The notes under the pieces: generated by a model
What the model was told of the DNA's origin: nothing
What the model saw: the letters and a program-made list of their open reading frames with translations, nothing else
Databases searched by the model: none
Translations under genes and position numbers: made by a program
Part shown: one piece after another, positions 6,468 to 14,100 of the stretch
Layout: the number at the start of each line of letters is the position of its first letter
How positions within the stretch are numbered: the first letter of the stretch is position 1
Origin: a virus
Reading direction: 5' to 3' (one strand)
Virus record (IMG/VR): IMGVR_UViG_3300046167_000094
Coordinates: 1 to 29,723 of that record
Length of the DNA: 29,723 bases

Positions 6468-6704
6468 TTAAAATGGCAAATCGTCGCTTGTTTCGGCGAC
6501 TTGTGCCGTTTCCGGCTTAACGTATGGATCGGATAATTTAATTGAAAAGAACTTGCCTTTTGCGCCGTCCTTAACCCATGCCGCGATTTGTTGGTTCGTG
6601 CCGTCTTGCAACTTGATTGAACCCGAATAATCCGGTTGGTTTTCGCTTGTCTTGTTGGTGTTTTTGAATAAACTACCGTTTCCGTTTTTGTGTTCGTAAC
6701 TCAT
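6468..6704 (-). CDS. SSB-like/DUF736-like single-strand DNA-binding accessory protein
   Basis: 78 residues. The body reads GSLFKNTNKTSENQPDYSGS then QQIAAWVKDGAKGKFFSIKL, a small beta-rich OB-like pattern seen in DUF736-type phage proteins. It ends SDDLPF, an acidic tip like the C-terminal tail of SSB that recruits partner proteins. It lies between the annealing-protein gene (11 bases away) and a strong terminator, in the recombination module. Confidence 0.6.
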   Translation of the reverse strand: MSYEHKNGNGSLFKNTNKTSENQPDYSGSIKLQDGTNQQIAAWVKDGAKGKFFSIKLSDPYVKPETAQVAETSDDLPF

Positions 6705-6715
6705 TGTTTTTGATT

Positions 6716-7201
6716 TTAGATATTAAATTTATTAATTATTTGTTCTCGGTATTCTTTTTTCATTTTAAAGCCGGACAATACCTTTTCCGCTTGTTCTTTT
6801 GTAGCTTTTAACGTTGCGTTTAGTTGCGCTTCTGTTAACCACTTTTTGTTGTCGTTGTCTTGATTTTTAACGGCGTTTTGAACCTCATTAGCTGATGCAA
6901 TAGACGTGTCAATGCCTATGCCTAAATAACCCAATGCGCGGCCCAATGCTGACGTGAAACCGTTTTCAACAAACGATGTTTTATTTATATAGGACGAATC
7001 GCGATATTCCTGCGAATGCGCTGACGCCATTTCAACGCCTTTTGTATCGCAAATTGTGACTTTGAAAATACCTTCCTTTTCGTCAATGTGGACCAACTGT
7101 TCGTTGATTTGCCAACCCTCAAAAGTTGGTTCTGTTCTGAAGTGTTTTAACCTCTCGTTAACTGTAATGTAATTTTTTCCTTTGATGTTTATTGTTTTCA
7201 T
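6716..7201 (-). CDS. Putative single-strand annealing recombinase (ERF/Rad52-like)
   Basis: 161 residues. The signature is SALGRALGYLGIGIDTSIAS (about residues 84-103), resembling the GRALxxLGIG segment of phage annealing proteins, after a beta-rich region with the substrate-like FKVTICDTKGVEMASAHSQE. The C-terminal third is Lys-rich and helical. Standing next to an exonuclease and an SSB-like protein fits an annealing role in phage recombination. Family placement is from memory of the motif and could be wrong in detail. It starts 10 bases after the HTH gene. Confidence 0.5.
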   Translation of the reverse strand: MKTINIKGKNYITVNERLKHFRTEPTFEGWQINEQLVHIDEKEGIFKVTICDTKGVEMASAHSQEYRDSSYINKTSFVENGFTSALGRALGYLGIGIDTSIASANEVQNAVKNQDNDNKKWLTEAQLNATLKATKEQAEKVLSGFKMKKEYREQIINKFNI

Positions 7202-7211
7202 TTTCTAAAAT

Positions 7212-7409
7212 TTAATCGTTTATTTTTAATTCAAATTGTGACAAATTAAAATCCGCACTTTGCAAAATAATGACCTCGCCAATGGTAAATGATTCCGGAT
7301 TTTGTAGTCTTGATTTTAACGTTGGCATTGTGCATTGTAGTAATTCGCAAACGTCATAACGTTTTAAATTAAGGCGTTTCATTTCCGCCTTGAATTGGGT
7401 TTCAAACAT
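7212..7409 (-). CDS. Small helix-turn-helix (XRE/Cro-like) protein
   Basis: 65 residues. The helical pattern FKAEMKRLNLKRYDVCELLQ then CTMPTLKSRLQNPESFTIGE fits a Cro/XRE-type HTH, with the recognition helix near residues 27-36. It is first in the recombination operon, behind a TATTTTTGT promoter box, so it may regulate that operon. Confidence 0.6.
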   Translation of the reverse strand: MFETQFKAEMKRLNLKRYDVCELLQCTMPTLKSRLQNPESFTIGEVIILQSADFNLSQFELKIND

Positions 7410-7432
7410 TGTTTTCTTTTTTATAATTGACT

Positions 7433-7441
7433 ACAAAAATA
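7433..7441 (-). promoter_or_regulatory. Promoter -7 box TATTTTTGT for the recombination operon
   Basis: TATTTTTG followed by T on the minus strand, 23 bases before the HTH gene start and just after a terminator. No TTTG lies at the ideal 19-base spacing, so the -33 element is weak. Confidence 0.45.
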
Positions 7442-7473
7442 AAAAATAATTTTCAAATAAAAAAAATATTTAC

Positions 7474-7509
7474 AAAAAAACCGCCGCAATTCATAAGAAA
7501 ATACGACGG
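7474..7509 (-). terminator. Intrinsic terminator after the distal tail gene
   Basis: Minus RNA CCGUCG (7509-7504) pairs with CGGCGG (7486-7481) across a 17-base loop, followed by seven U. It separates the late structural genes from the early operon. The stem is short. Confidence 0.5.
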
Positions 7510-7530
7510 CCGACAAACAAAAACAATGTC

Positions 7531-9735
7531 TTATTTTATAGTGTTTATTACGTCAACATCATCATCGTCGTTTGGTAAATGTGCTTTTATTTTGTATTCG
7601 GCACTTTTTAAATTATAAGACAATCCATCAATAATTGTTGACTGTGGATCACTCTCATAATTAACCCAATTAAACCAAATTTTGTTGTGCATTGACAATG
7701 GTTTTTTATATTCATTTCTAAATGTACCGTCGTAACGTGTGACAAACTCTCTGAAGTCGTTAGCAATATTTTGATTTTCTATTTCATAAATATTTTTAAA
7801 ATAGTTTGTTGTTGAAAACGTTCCGTAATTGTCGCGCGTTCTTAAAAAACCTTTATAGCTTTCGTTGACCGGAACTTGACGTTTTATTGTTTTTTCTGTT
7901 GTATAAATTTGGTTATTGTCAATTTCAGTAATTAAATCCCTTTTTGTATTACTCTGAATTCCATCATCATAAACGATTTGTATATTGTCAAAATAAGTTG
8001 TTATATAATTTGAATCGGTGCATTGTGTTGAACAAAATGTCAAAACAAAGTCAACTTCAACATTGGTTAAATCTAAATCTTCAGTATTAAAGCTAACCGT
8101 TACTTCCTTCCATTTATTGAAATCAGTTTGTTCAACAAAATTTGTTGCATAATTTGGGAACTCATCTTCAGAAACCCAACGTTTATTTTCATTGTCCCAA
8201 TCTCTATATTGTGAAGTATTTGCAACCCTAATCATTCGCGCCCAATATTCAATTTTATTTGTTATTGGCGAATCTGTTGTTGAATCAATTTCAACGTAAT
8301 AACTAAATTTTAATTTATAATTTTCTATTTCATTTAAAATGTTAGAAATTCGAAAAGTTTCCATTTGAAAAAATGGCGTCAAATTTGGAAATTGTGTTGT
8401 AACTGAATATTTTAATGAATTATTACCTTGTAAAACAACGCCGCCCTCATTTAATTCCGCCCTGTTGCTATAAGTCACACCATTTGGCGCGGTTCCACTT
8501 AATGAAAAACCGGTTGTTCCGTATTCAAATCCCGCGTTAAAATCGGCATTTGTTACATTATTATTAACTTCGTCGGTTATAATTTTATTTATTGGTTGTA
8601 AAAACTCTTTTGACAAATCCGTTTTAATAGGGATTAATTTACTTGGCGCCTCATATAATAAATTTTGAATTGATTCAGTTTTAAATGTACCATCAACATA
8701 TATTAAATTTTTTAAATATTCTTCTTTTGTATCTCGTAATTGTGTGGTTATTTTCTTTCTTATATATGTAGGAACATTTCCCGTTGTTTGTAATTCATTA
8801 TATATAATATCTTTTACAAAATTATCAAAAACATTTGATGCCTCTACAACGTACCATCTGTTGTGACTTTGGAAAATTCTCATGTTATAACTTGACAACA
8901 ATAATATTAATTGATCTTTTGCATTAGAAATATCATAACCATTTATTTGCTCTTTTAAACCTGGCGGAAATGTTGTAAACTCCGGGAAATTAAATATTGT
9001 ACTTCCAACAATTCTGTCGCGTTGAATGTCATTAATATAATAAACATCTAAACCTAAATCCAAATTTGACAATATTAAATCAATTCTTTCGGCATCATTA
9101 TAATAAACACCGGGTGTTCCGTCGTATGTTTCCTTTAAAGGTGCTTGAAAATTACTTAATGTTCCTAAACCGTCAAATGCGTTAAATGTAACACCAAAAG
9201 GCGGTGAAATCATTTTTTCCTTATAGCGGTCAACAACTAAAAATCCGGACCAATAGGCTTGCCAACTATAAACTTTATAATCGTCAAGTTGTGAAGTAAC
9301 ACAACTAATTGATTCAACAGTTCCGCCATCGTCATAAATACGACGTTCGTATTCAGTTGATAATGTTAGAAAATCAGCGATTTGACTTTCAACACAACCA
9401 ATTGATTCGACTGTTCCAAAATCACCATAAACCCTATTTGAAAAATTTTCCGCTTGTGTTTTTGCATAGTAAACAACAACCTTATATTCGCGTTCGTCAA
9501 ACTTATAAAAATCGTCATATTGTACGTCATCGGTGACCATTAGTTGCAAAGTACATTTTGAACCAATAATGGGTTTGTAAAAATCGTCTGAAGATTGCCA
9601 CGAAATTTGCACCGGATTTGCGCCGCCTACCATTGGCAATACGTCACCGCTATAATCTTTTTTTAATATTTCAACTTTTTTTCCGTAACCTAAAACATCG
9701 GAAAATATTAATCGGTATTTAATCCCGTACGCCAT
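7531..9735 (-). CDS. Large distal tail/baseplate protein
   Basis: 734 residues, directly downstream of the tape measure, where distal tail and tail-associated proteins are encoded. The N-terminal 95 residues plus residues 153-250 look like a beta-sandwich Dit/Tal-type scaffold (KYRLIFSDVLGYGKKVEILK, later YWSGFLVVDRYKEKM). Residues 96-152 are an insertion of two tandem copies of a GTVESI-x-C module. Residues about 395-580 resemble a carbohydrate-binding-type beta-sandwich (NADFNAGFEYGTTGFSLSG). It probably forms the tail tip and may touch the host surface. Ten bases follow the tape measure stop, and a terminator follows the gene. Confidence 0.65.
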   Translation of the reverse strand: MAYGIKYRLIFSDVLGYGKKVEILKKDYSGDVLPMVGGANPVQISWQSSDDFYKPIIGSKCTLQLMVTDDVQYDDFYKFDEREYKVVVYYAKTQAENFSNRVYGDFGTVESIGCVESQIADFLTLSTEYERRIYDDGGTVESISCVTSQLDDYKVYSWQAYWSGFLVVDRYKEKMISPPFGVTFNAFDGLGTLSNFQAPLKETYDGTPGVYYNDAERIDLILSNLDLGLDVYYINDIQRDRIVGSTIFNFPEFTTFPPGLKEQINGYDISNAKDQLILLLSSYNMRIFQSHNRWYVVEASNVFDNFVKDIIYNELQTTGNVPTYIRKKITTQLRDTKEEYLKNLIYVDGTFKTESIQNLLYEAPSKLIPIKTDLSKEFLQPINKIITDEVNNNVTNADFNAGFEYGTTGFSLSGTAPNGVTYSNRAELNEGGVVLQGNNSLKYSVTTQFPNLTPFFQMETFRISNILNEIENYKLKFSYYVEIDSTTDSPITNKIEYWARMIRVANTSQYRDWDNENKRWVSEDEFPNYATNFVEQTDFNKWKEVTVSFNTEDLDLTNVEVDFVLTFCSTQCTDSNYITTYFDNIQIVYDDGIQSNTKRDLITEIDNNQIYTTEKTIKRQVPVNESYKGFLRTRDNYGTFSTTNYFKNIYEIENQNIANDFREFVTRYDGTFRNEYKKPLSMHNKIWFNWVNYESDPQSTIIDGLSYNLKSAEYKIKAHLPNDDDDVDVINTIK
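9280..9450 (-). repeat. Tandem GTVESI-x-C protein module, two copies
   Basis: Inside the distal tail gene, residues about 96-121 (FSNRVYGDFGTVESIGCVES) and 128-152 (YERRIYDDGGTVESISCVTS) are near copies, also visible in the DNA as repeated gattca/gattcg-ac-gttcc strings near 9310 and 9405. A third copy (YTDRIIADNGEFESIDCIE) ends the head-tail protein at 18408-18500. Confidence 0.7.
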
Positions 9736-9744
9736 AATTTTATT

Positions 9745-12435
9745 TTAATATATTCGACCGGCCGTTTCATTAGCGCGTTCAATTGCAATAAGTAAATCTT
9801 GACCATCAACACGAACCGAACCCGTAACGTTAACGTTTCCGCCACCACCAACGCCACCAATCATTCCCTGTAATTTATTTAACGGCGCTATGACTTCGGG
9901 ATTTGAACGTGCGCCTGGGTATTCACCAACTAATCCCATTGTTGGACCGCTGACAATACCACCGTCGGCAAACTTTGAAAAACTCCCACTAATTAAAGCG
10001 GTTGCGCCTGCAATCAATGCAGGTAAAACAAACGCCGCAGCCGGTCCAAAACTTTTTGCGGTTTCTGTTGCACCGGTGATTCCGTTAGACATTGAAACTT
10101 TTAAATTGTGGCCGACTATATCAAGCGCGTCTTTTGCTAATGTTCCAACAAATGCGCCCATTGCTGATGATGCACCGCCAAAAGCGTTTGTAATTGCACC
10201 GCCTAAAACTCTAAAAGAATTTTGGACTTGACCGCTTATTTTGTTAGCCAAATCCATAGCCGTTTGCATATCCATTGTAAAGCCTAAAAAATTGACCTTT
10301 CTTTGTTCATATACGGCGGCTTCTGCTTCTAATTGTGCCGCATCAAATGCCGCTTGTTGTTCGGCGGTCAAAAGATTGTTTTCTGCTGCTAAAAGCCGTA
10401 ATTCTTCATATTTGGCGCGAATGCGTTCAATTTCTAACGCCTTTTGTTCTTCCTCACTTGCGTTTGTGGCGTTTGCAATTTGTTGTTTTAAGTCCAACAA
10501 TTGTTGTTGTTGTGTGCGTTCCTCGTTTAATTTGTCAACGCCTTTTTGCTTTAAACGTTCGGTTTCGGTGTTGTCGATTTCTGCCAATTTGGCGTCTTTT
10601 GCTTTTCCTAATGCAATGCTTTGGTCCGCCGTTGTCTTTTCATTGTTTATCAATTCGTCATAATGCGCAATAGCATCGGCGCGCCTTTTTTGGTATGCTT
10701 CGCGGTCGTTTGTGACTAACGCATCATTTATTTGACTTTGCAATTGTTTTAATTTATCCGCAGCCGCTTTCGCGTCTTCCGGATTTACAACCGGCGTAAT
10801 GTCAACTGTAATTGGTTCTGTTCCAACTCCGGCGTCTGTTGTAGCGGTTTCAACGTCTTTTGATTCAAGTTCCGCTTGTTCTTTTAAAACAGATTTACGT
10901 TCTTTTAATAAAGCAATTTCGTTTGTCAAACGTTTGTTCATTGCTTTTTGTGCGCTTATTGAATAACGTCTTTTTCCTTCAATTGTATCTAAATACGCCA
11001 ATTCTTCTTCAGCGGCCTTTAAACGGTCGTCAATTCCTTTTGTATCTAATTCCGCAACTGACGCCGCCGTAGCTTCTTTTTGTGCCTTTGTATAGCTATT
11101 TAAAGCCGTTACAACCAAAGCAATAGCGCCCGCAATTGCAATAATAGGGTTTGCAGCCATTGCCATTGTTAGAACTCTGAATCCTGTCGCGGCAATTGTT
11201 AGTATTGGTCCTAACGCCGAAAGTCCCGTCATTATTTTACCGAATATTATAAGCATCGGACCGGCCGCCGCTAAAATACCGGTTAATGATAAAATGATTT
11301 TTTGTGTTTGTGGCGATAAATTTTTAAAACTATCCGACAAACCTTTTATGAAATTAGACAATTTTGTAACCCCTTTAACAACCGCCGGCAAAATTATTTG
11401 TCCTATTTCCATTAAAGAATTTTTCATTGTCGCCATTCCTTTTGTAAATTGAAATGATGCCGATTTTGACGTCTTTTGAAACGCTTCATCAGTTGCACCG
11501 GTTGCCCTTGTCATTTCGTCAAACAATGCAATGTTGTCATTCATTGAAGAACCGGTTAAATCAAGAACCCCTTTCCATGCTCTAACATTTGGCGCAATGT
11601 CTGTAAATTCTTGACCGGTCGCGTCTAAACCTTGTTTCAGCATTGACAACGTCCCCATTAAACCCTTTTCGGCTAATGTTTCTTTTAATGAATCCGTTGT
11701 AAAACCCATTTTATTAAATGCGTCTTCGGCTTGTTTTGTTGGTGTAGCTATTGCCGTTAAAATGGCGTTTAATTGTGTTGCACCGTTTGCCGCGTTTGTT
11801 CCCGTCTTTGACATTGCAGCCAATGCCGCACCGACTTGATCAAACCCAACGCCCATATTTGACGCAATAGGAATTACCCCGCCCATTGCACCGGCTAATT
11901 CAGACGCTTCTAATTTACCCAAACGAACCGCTGACGTTAAAACATCTGTTGCAGCCGTTGCACTTAAATTCTCCACGCCGTATGCGTTCATCGCTGACGT
12001 TGCTAAATCTGCAATTGTCTTTGTTTCACCTAATCCAACCGCTGACGCTTTTAAAGACGCGTTTAAAACGTCTATTGAATCGCTTGTATTTAAACCGGCG
12101 GACTTTATAAAAAACAATGCGTCCGCAGCTTCGCCGGCACTTCGACCGGTTTCGGTTGCCATTCTTTTCGCTTCTTGTCCTAAATATTCAACCTCTTTTG
12201 CACTTGCGCCAACCAAAGATTCTATTTGCGTCATTGACTTGTCAAAATCCAATGCCAATTTTGTAGCCGCAGCACCTGCCGCAACTATTGGCAAAGTTAA
12301 TTGTGTTGACATTGAACGTCCAACGCTTTGCATTTTTTTTCCGAATGCATTCATTTGTGAATTTGCGGAACTTAAAGCGTTTTTTAGTTTCGACGAATCG
12401 CCGGTAATATTAATTTTAAGATTTGATTCGGCCAT
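9745..12435 (-). CDS. Tail tape measure protein
   Basis: 896 residues from the ATG at 12433-12435 (MAESNLKINITGDSSKLKNA); a start 6 codons earlier would lie against the promoter. The N-terminal half is the phage minor tail/TP901 domain (LDFDKSMTQIESLVGASAKE, MGGVIPIASNMGVGFDQVGA). A long hydrophobic stretch follows (about residues 375-450), then a long Gln/Glu/Lys-rich coiled coil (about 560-730) and a Gly/Ala-rich C-terminus. It sets tail length and fills the tube. The size suggests a tail in the 130-nm range using the usual 1.5 angstrom per residue, an inference. Its own promoter lies 14 bases upstream. Confidence 0.9.
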   Translation of the reverse strand: MAESNLKINITGDSSKLKNALSSANSQMNAFGKKMQSVGRSMSTQLTLPIVAAGAAATKLALDFDKSMTQIESLVGASAKEVEYLGQEAKRMATETGRSAGEAADALFFIKSAGLNTSDSIDVLNASLKASAVGLGETKTIADLATSAMNAYGVENLSATAATDVLTSAVRLGKLEASELAGAMGGVIPIASNMGVGFDQVGAALAAMSKTGTNAANGATQLNAILTAIATPTKQAEDAFNKMGFTTDSLKETLAEKGLMGTLSMLKQGLDATGQEFTDIAPNVRAWKGVLDLTGSSMNDNIALFDEMTRATGATDEAFQKTSKSASFQFTKGMATMKNSLMEIGQIILPAVVKGVTKLSNFIKGLSDSFKNLSPQTQKIILSLTGILAAAGPMLIIFGKIMTGLSALGPILTIAATGFRVLTMAMAANPIIAIAGAIALVVTALNSYTKAQKEATAASVAELDTKGIDDRLKAAEEELAYLDTIEGKRRYSISAQKAMNKRLTNEIALLKERKSVLKEQAELESKDVETATTDAGVGTEPITVDITPVVNPEDAKAAADKLKQLQSQINDALVTNDREAYQKRRADAIAHYDELINNEKTTADQSIALGKAKDAKLAEIDNTETERLKQKGVDKLNEERTQQQQLLDLKQQIANATNASEEEQKALEIERIRAKYEELRLLAAENNLLTAEQQAAFDAAQLEAEAAVYEQRKVNFLGFTMDMQTAMDLANKISGQVQNSFRVLGGAITNAFGGASSAMGAFVGTLAKDALDIVGHNLKVSMSNGITGATETAKSFGPAAAFVLPALIAGATALISGSFSKFADGGIVSGPTMGLVGEYPGARSNPEVIAPLNKLQGMIGGVGGGGNVNVTGSVRVDGQDLLIAIERANETAGRIY

Positions 12436-12449
12436 AAAGAATATTTTAA

Positions 12450-12458
12450 ACAAAAATA
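12450..12458 (-). promoter_or_regulatory. Promoter -7 box TATTTTTGT for the tape measure gene
   Basis: TATTTTTG plus T on the minus strand, 14 bases before the tape measure ATG and immediately after a strong terminator, so the gene appears to have its own promoter. Confidence 0.5.
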
Positions 12459-12488
12459 CAAAAAAAAAGACGCTTTTATTTTAGCGTC
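12459..12488 (-). terminator. Intrinsic terminator overlapping the GT stop
   Basis: Minus RNA GACGCU, loop AAAAUAAA, AGCGUC, then nine U. The stop codon of the chaperone T frame (12476-12478) lies in the loop. Confidence 0.8.
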
Positions 12489-12829
12489 GTTTTCTTTGTC
12501 ATTGATTTATATTTTAATTCAAACGCCTCCATTTGTTCACGCGTTGACTTTGGTTTGTCACGTTGTTTTTTGCGTTTTTTGTCAACCGGCAATTCAAATA
12601 ATTGTTCGGGTTTTATCATTTGTGATTTCTTTTGACAATTAACGTTGTGAATCATTGCTGCTAAATAGCGGGTTTGTTCCCAATTCAAATTTATATTGTT
12701 GTGGTAATTTTCCGCTAATAGCGCATTTTCACGCCACGTTTGCCGCCAAAAATCGTTTGGTTGTACGCCTATTAAACCAATATAATAATCGGTTAAACTT
12801 TTGAATGTTATTTCTTTGACGGCTTCGGC
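12476..12829 (-). CDS. Tail assembly chaperone T domain, made by -1 frameshift (GT)
   Basis: 117 residues read only as an extension of G. The -1 frame entered at the GGGAAAG site runs AEAVKEITFKSLTDYYIGLI, then a Trp-rich FWRQTWRENALL, and ends in a very basic tail (KKRKKQRDKPKSTRE). Starting alone at the TTG near 12688 would lose the conserved first half, and no good start exists. As in lambda, G-GT (235 residues) would bind the tape measure and promote tube assembly. It lies directly before the tape measure gene. Confidence 0.75.
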   Translation of the reverse strand, partial: AEAVKEITFKSLTDYYIGLIGVQPNDFWRQTWRENALLAENYHNNINLNWEQTRYLAAMIHNVNCQKKSQMIKPEQLFELPVDKKRKKQRDKPKSTREQMEAFELKYKSMTKKTTLK

Positions 12830-13182
12830 TTTCCCGACGGTTTGGTTTCGCCGGTTAAACTATTTCCTAAAATTTTTGATTCCAACATTGTTTCAACAAT
12901 GGCGTTAATTTTATCCGGTTCTAAATCATCAAGCCATGTTCCAACCTTGAAAATATTGTAGTCAATTTCATTGCCTTGTTCTTGATCGTTTGCCAATACA
13001 CCGGCGTAAACCAATGCGCGCAAACCTTTGATTGAAATACCTTTTGTAAATACGTCGCCGATTTCGTGTAATGGAACGCCTAATTGCTCGGTAAATTCCG
13101 ACCAAAAGTTCATTGAAAAGTGAAGTGTTCTTTTTTTGCCACCGACATTGATGTCGATGTAACCTTTGTGTTTGTTTGCCAT
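12808..13182 (-). CDS. Tail assembly chaperone G
   Basis: 124 residues, starting MANKHKGYIDINVGGKKRTL, followed by FWSEFTEQLGVPLHE, the beta-hairpin-plus-helices pattern of phage tail chaperones. It is placed between tail tube and tape measure genes, exactly where G/GT belongs. Near its end (codons 117-118) lies the slippery heptamer G-GGA-AAG, after which the zero frame ends six codons later with PKPSKK. Most ribosomes would make G; a fraction would make GT. Confidence 0.8.
   Translation of the reverse strand: MANKHKGYIDINVGGKKRTLHFSMNFWSEFTEQLGVPLHEIGDVFTKGISIKGLRALVYAGVLANDQEQGNEIDYNIFKVGTWLDDLEPDKINAIVETMLESKILGNSLTGETKPSGKPKPSKK
12829..12835 (-). promoter_or_regulatory. Programmed -1 ribosomal frameshift site GGGAAAG
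   Basis: The heptamer reads G GGA AAG in the frame of gene G, the same sequence and phase as lambda G-GT. Slipping back one base opens a 117-residue extension. Placement between tail tube and tape measure genes supports it. Confidence 0.85.
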
Positions 13183-13209
13183 TTTAATATTTGTTTGTCG
13201 TTAATAATA

Positions 13210-13240
13210 AAAAAAGCCACCGCCAAAAAATGACGGCGGC
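13210..13240 (-). terminator. Intrinsic terminator after the tail tube gene
   Basis: Minus RNA GCCGCCGUCA pairs with UGGCGGUGGC over 10 pairs with two G-U wobbles, loop about five U, then a U run. The wobbles would be A-C mismatches in plus-strand RNA, so it is minus-specific. Confidence 0.85.
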
Positions 13241-13263
13241 CAAAATAATAAACTTTTAAAGTT

Positions 13264-13671
13264 TTAGTTTGTTGATTTAGTGATTGCGCCGGTAATTGTA
13301 ATTGAACCGGAATAAGTGACGGCCGCTTCCATTTCTGCCGACATTTCAACACTTGACAAAAACCCTTCAGCAGTATAAACCGCGTCACCTGTTTCAGCCG
13401 TTCCAAACACACAAGTTAATTGTGTACGCGCCAAAAGATAATCAGCGAATTCAATTGCGTTTGCAGTATCATCATAAGCAACTAAACCTTCGAATGATAT
13501 TTCGCCGCCTTTTACGCCGCCGATATATTCAGAAAATCCGTTTGAATCTTTTGTTGTTGCTTCGGGTGTGTCCATTGACAAAGACATTGAACAACTTGTT
13601 GTGTGTCCAACTGTATCGCCCTCAATTGTTAAAATTAAATTTGTTCCGTTAAAAACTCCCGTAGTAGCCAT
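13264..13671 (-). CDS. Major tail tube protein
   Basis: 135 residues, beta-rich and Thr/Gly/Ser-rich, starting MATTGVFNGTNLILTIEGDT. Segments such as GGEISFEGLVAYDDTANAIE and SAEMEAAVTYSGSITITGAI fit the TP901-1-type tail tube fold. Its place before chaperones and tape measure, with its own promoter-like box (13704) and a strong terminator behind it, fits a highly expressed tube subunit. Confidence 0.8.
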   Translation of the reverse strand: MATTGVFNGTNLILTIEGDTVGHTTSCSMSLSMDTPEATTKDSNGFSEYIGGVKGGEISFEGLVAYDDTANAIEFADYLLARTQLTCVFGTAETGDAVYTAEGFLSSVEMSAEMEAAVTYSGSITITGAITKSTN

Positions 13672-13703
13672 ATTTTTATATTTTAAAGTTTATTAAATTT
13701 TTT

Positions 13704-13712
13704 GTAAATATA
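13704..13712 (-). promoter_or_regulatory. Promoter -7 box TATATTTAC for the tail tube gene
   Basis: The minus-strand string TTCGTATATTTACAAAAA is also found 13 bases before the prohead protease gene, and a variant TTTTGTATTTTTACGAAAA lies before the portal gene. The repetition before three structural genes supports a regulatory role. It is 32 bases from the ATG. Confidence 0.45.
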
Positions 13713-13728
13713 CGAAATAAATATTTTA

Positions 13729-14055
13729 CTATTCGGCGTTATAACTAATTCCAAAAAATTGATGAACGCCTTGTCCTTCAACTTGAATTTCGTATTGTGA
13801 CCAATCGGCGATTGCTGAATCGTCTGAATCAACCCAAAGAACGTCAATTGAATATTTGTCCGCTAAAACCGGCGCTTTTGTTTGATTGCCGTCTTCGTCG
13901 TATTCGCCTTGTGTTACAACAATATTTCCCAATTTTACAATTGTGTTTTTGTGTGTTGGGTATTCGTTGCCGTCTTCGTCTGTTTCAACGCCTAAATCGT
14001 GGATTAAATCGTCCGCGATTGATTCGTTTTCAAATTCGTATTTTTTTACTTTCAT
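13729..14055 (-). CDS. Small acidic phage structural-region protein
   Basis: 108 residues, very acidic (about one Asp or Glu in four: LIHDLGVETDEDGNEYPTHK, LWVDSDDSAIADW) and ending with FFGISYNAE. No known motif is recognised. It lies between the fibre genes and the tail tube gene, so it could be a tail or decoration component. Coding is supported by position, size and base composition like its neighbours. Confidence 0.6.
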   Translation of the reverse strand: MKVKKYEFENESIADDLIHDLGVETDEDGNEYPTHKNTIVKLGNIVVTQGEYDEDGNQTKAPVLADKYSIDVLWVDSDDSAIADWSQYEIQVEGQGVHQFFGISYNAE

Positions 14056-14100
14056 TTTATTTTTATTTATTTACTCTTGTTTTTATTATAGGTGTATTTG

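Noticed and set aside
12476-12688. Chaperone T as a separate gene starting at TTG near 12688
   Set aside because: The conserved Trp-rich first half lies upstream of that TTG, and the GGGAAAG site explains its translation as a G fusion.
13110-13412. Open frame across the terminator between tail tube and chaperone G
   Set aside because: It overlaps two real genes and a strong minus-strand terminator and has no protein-like character.
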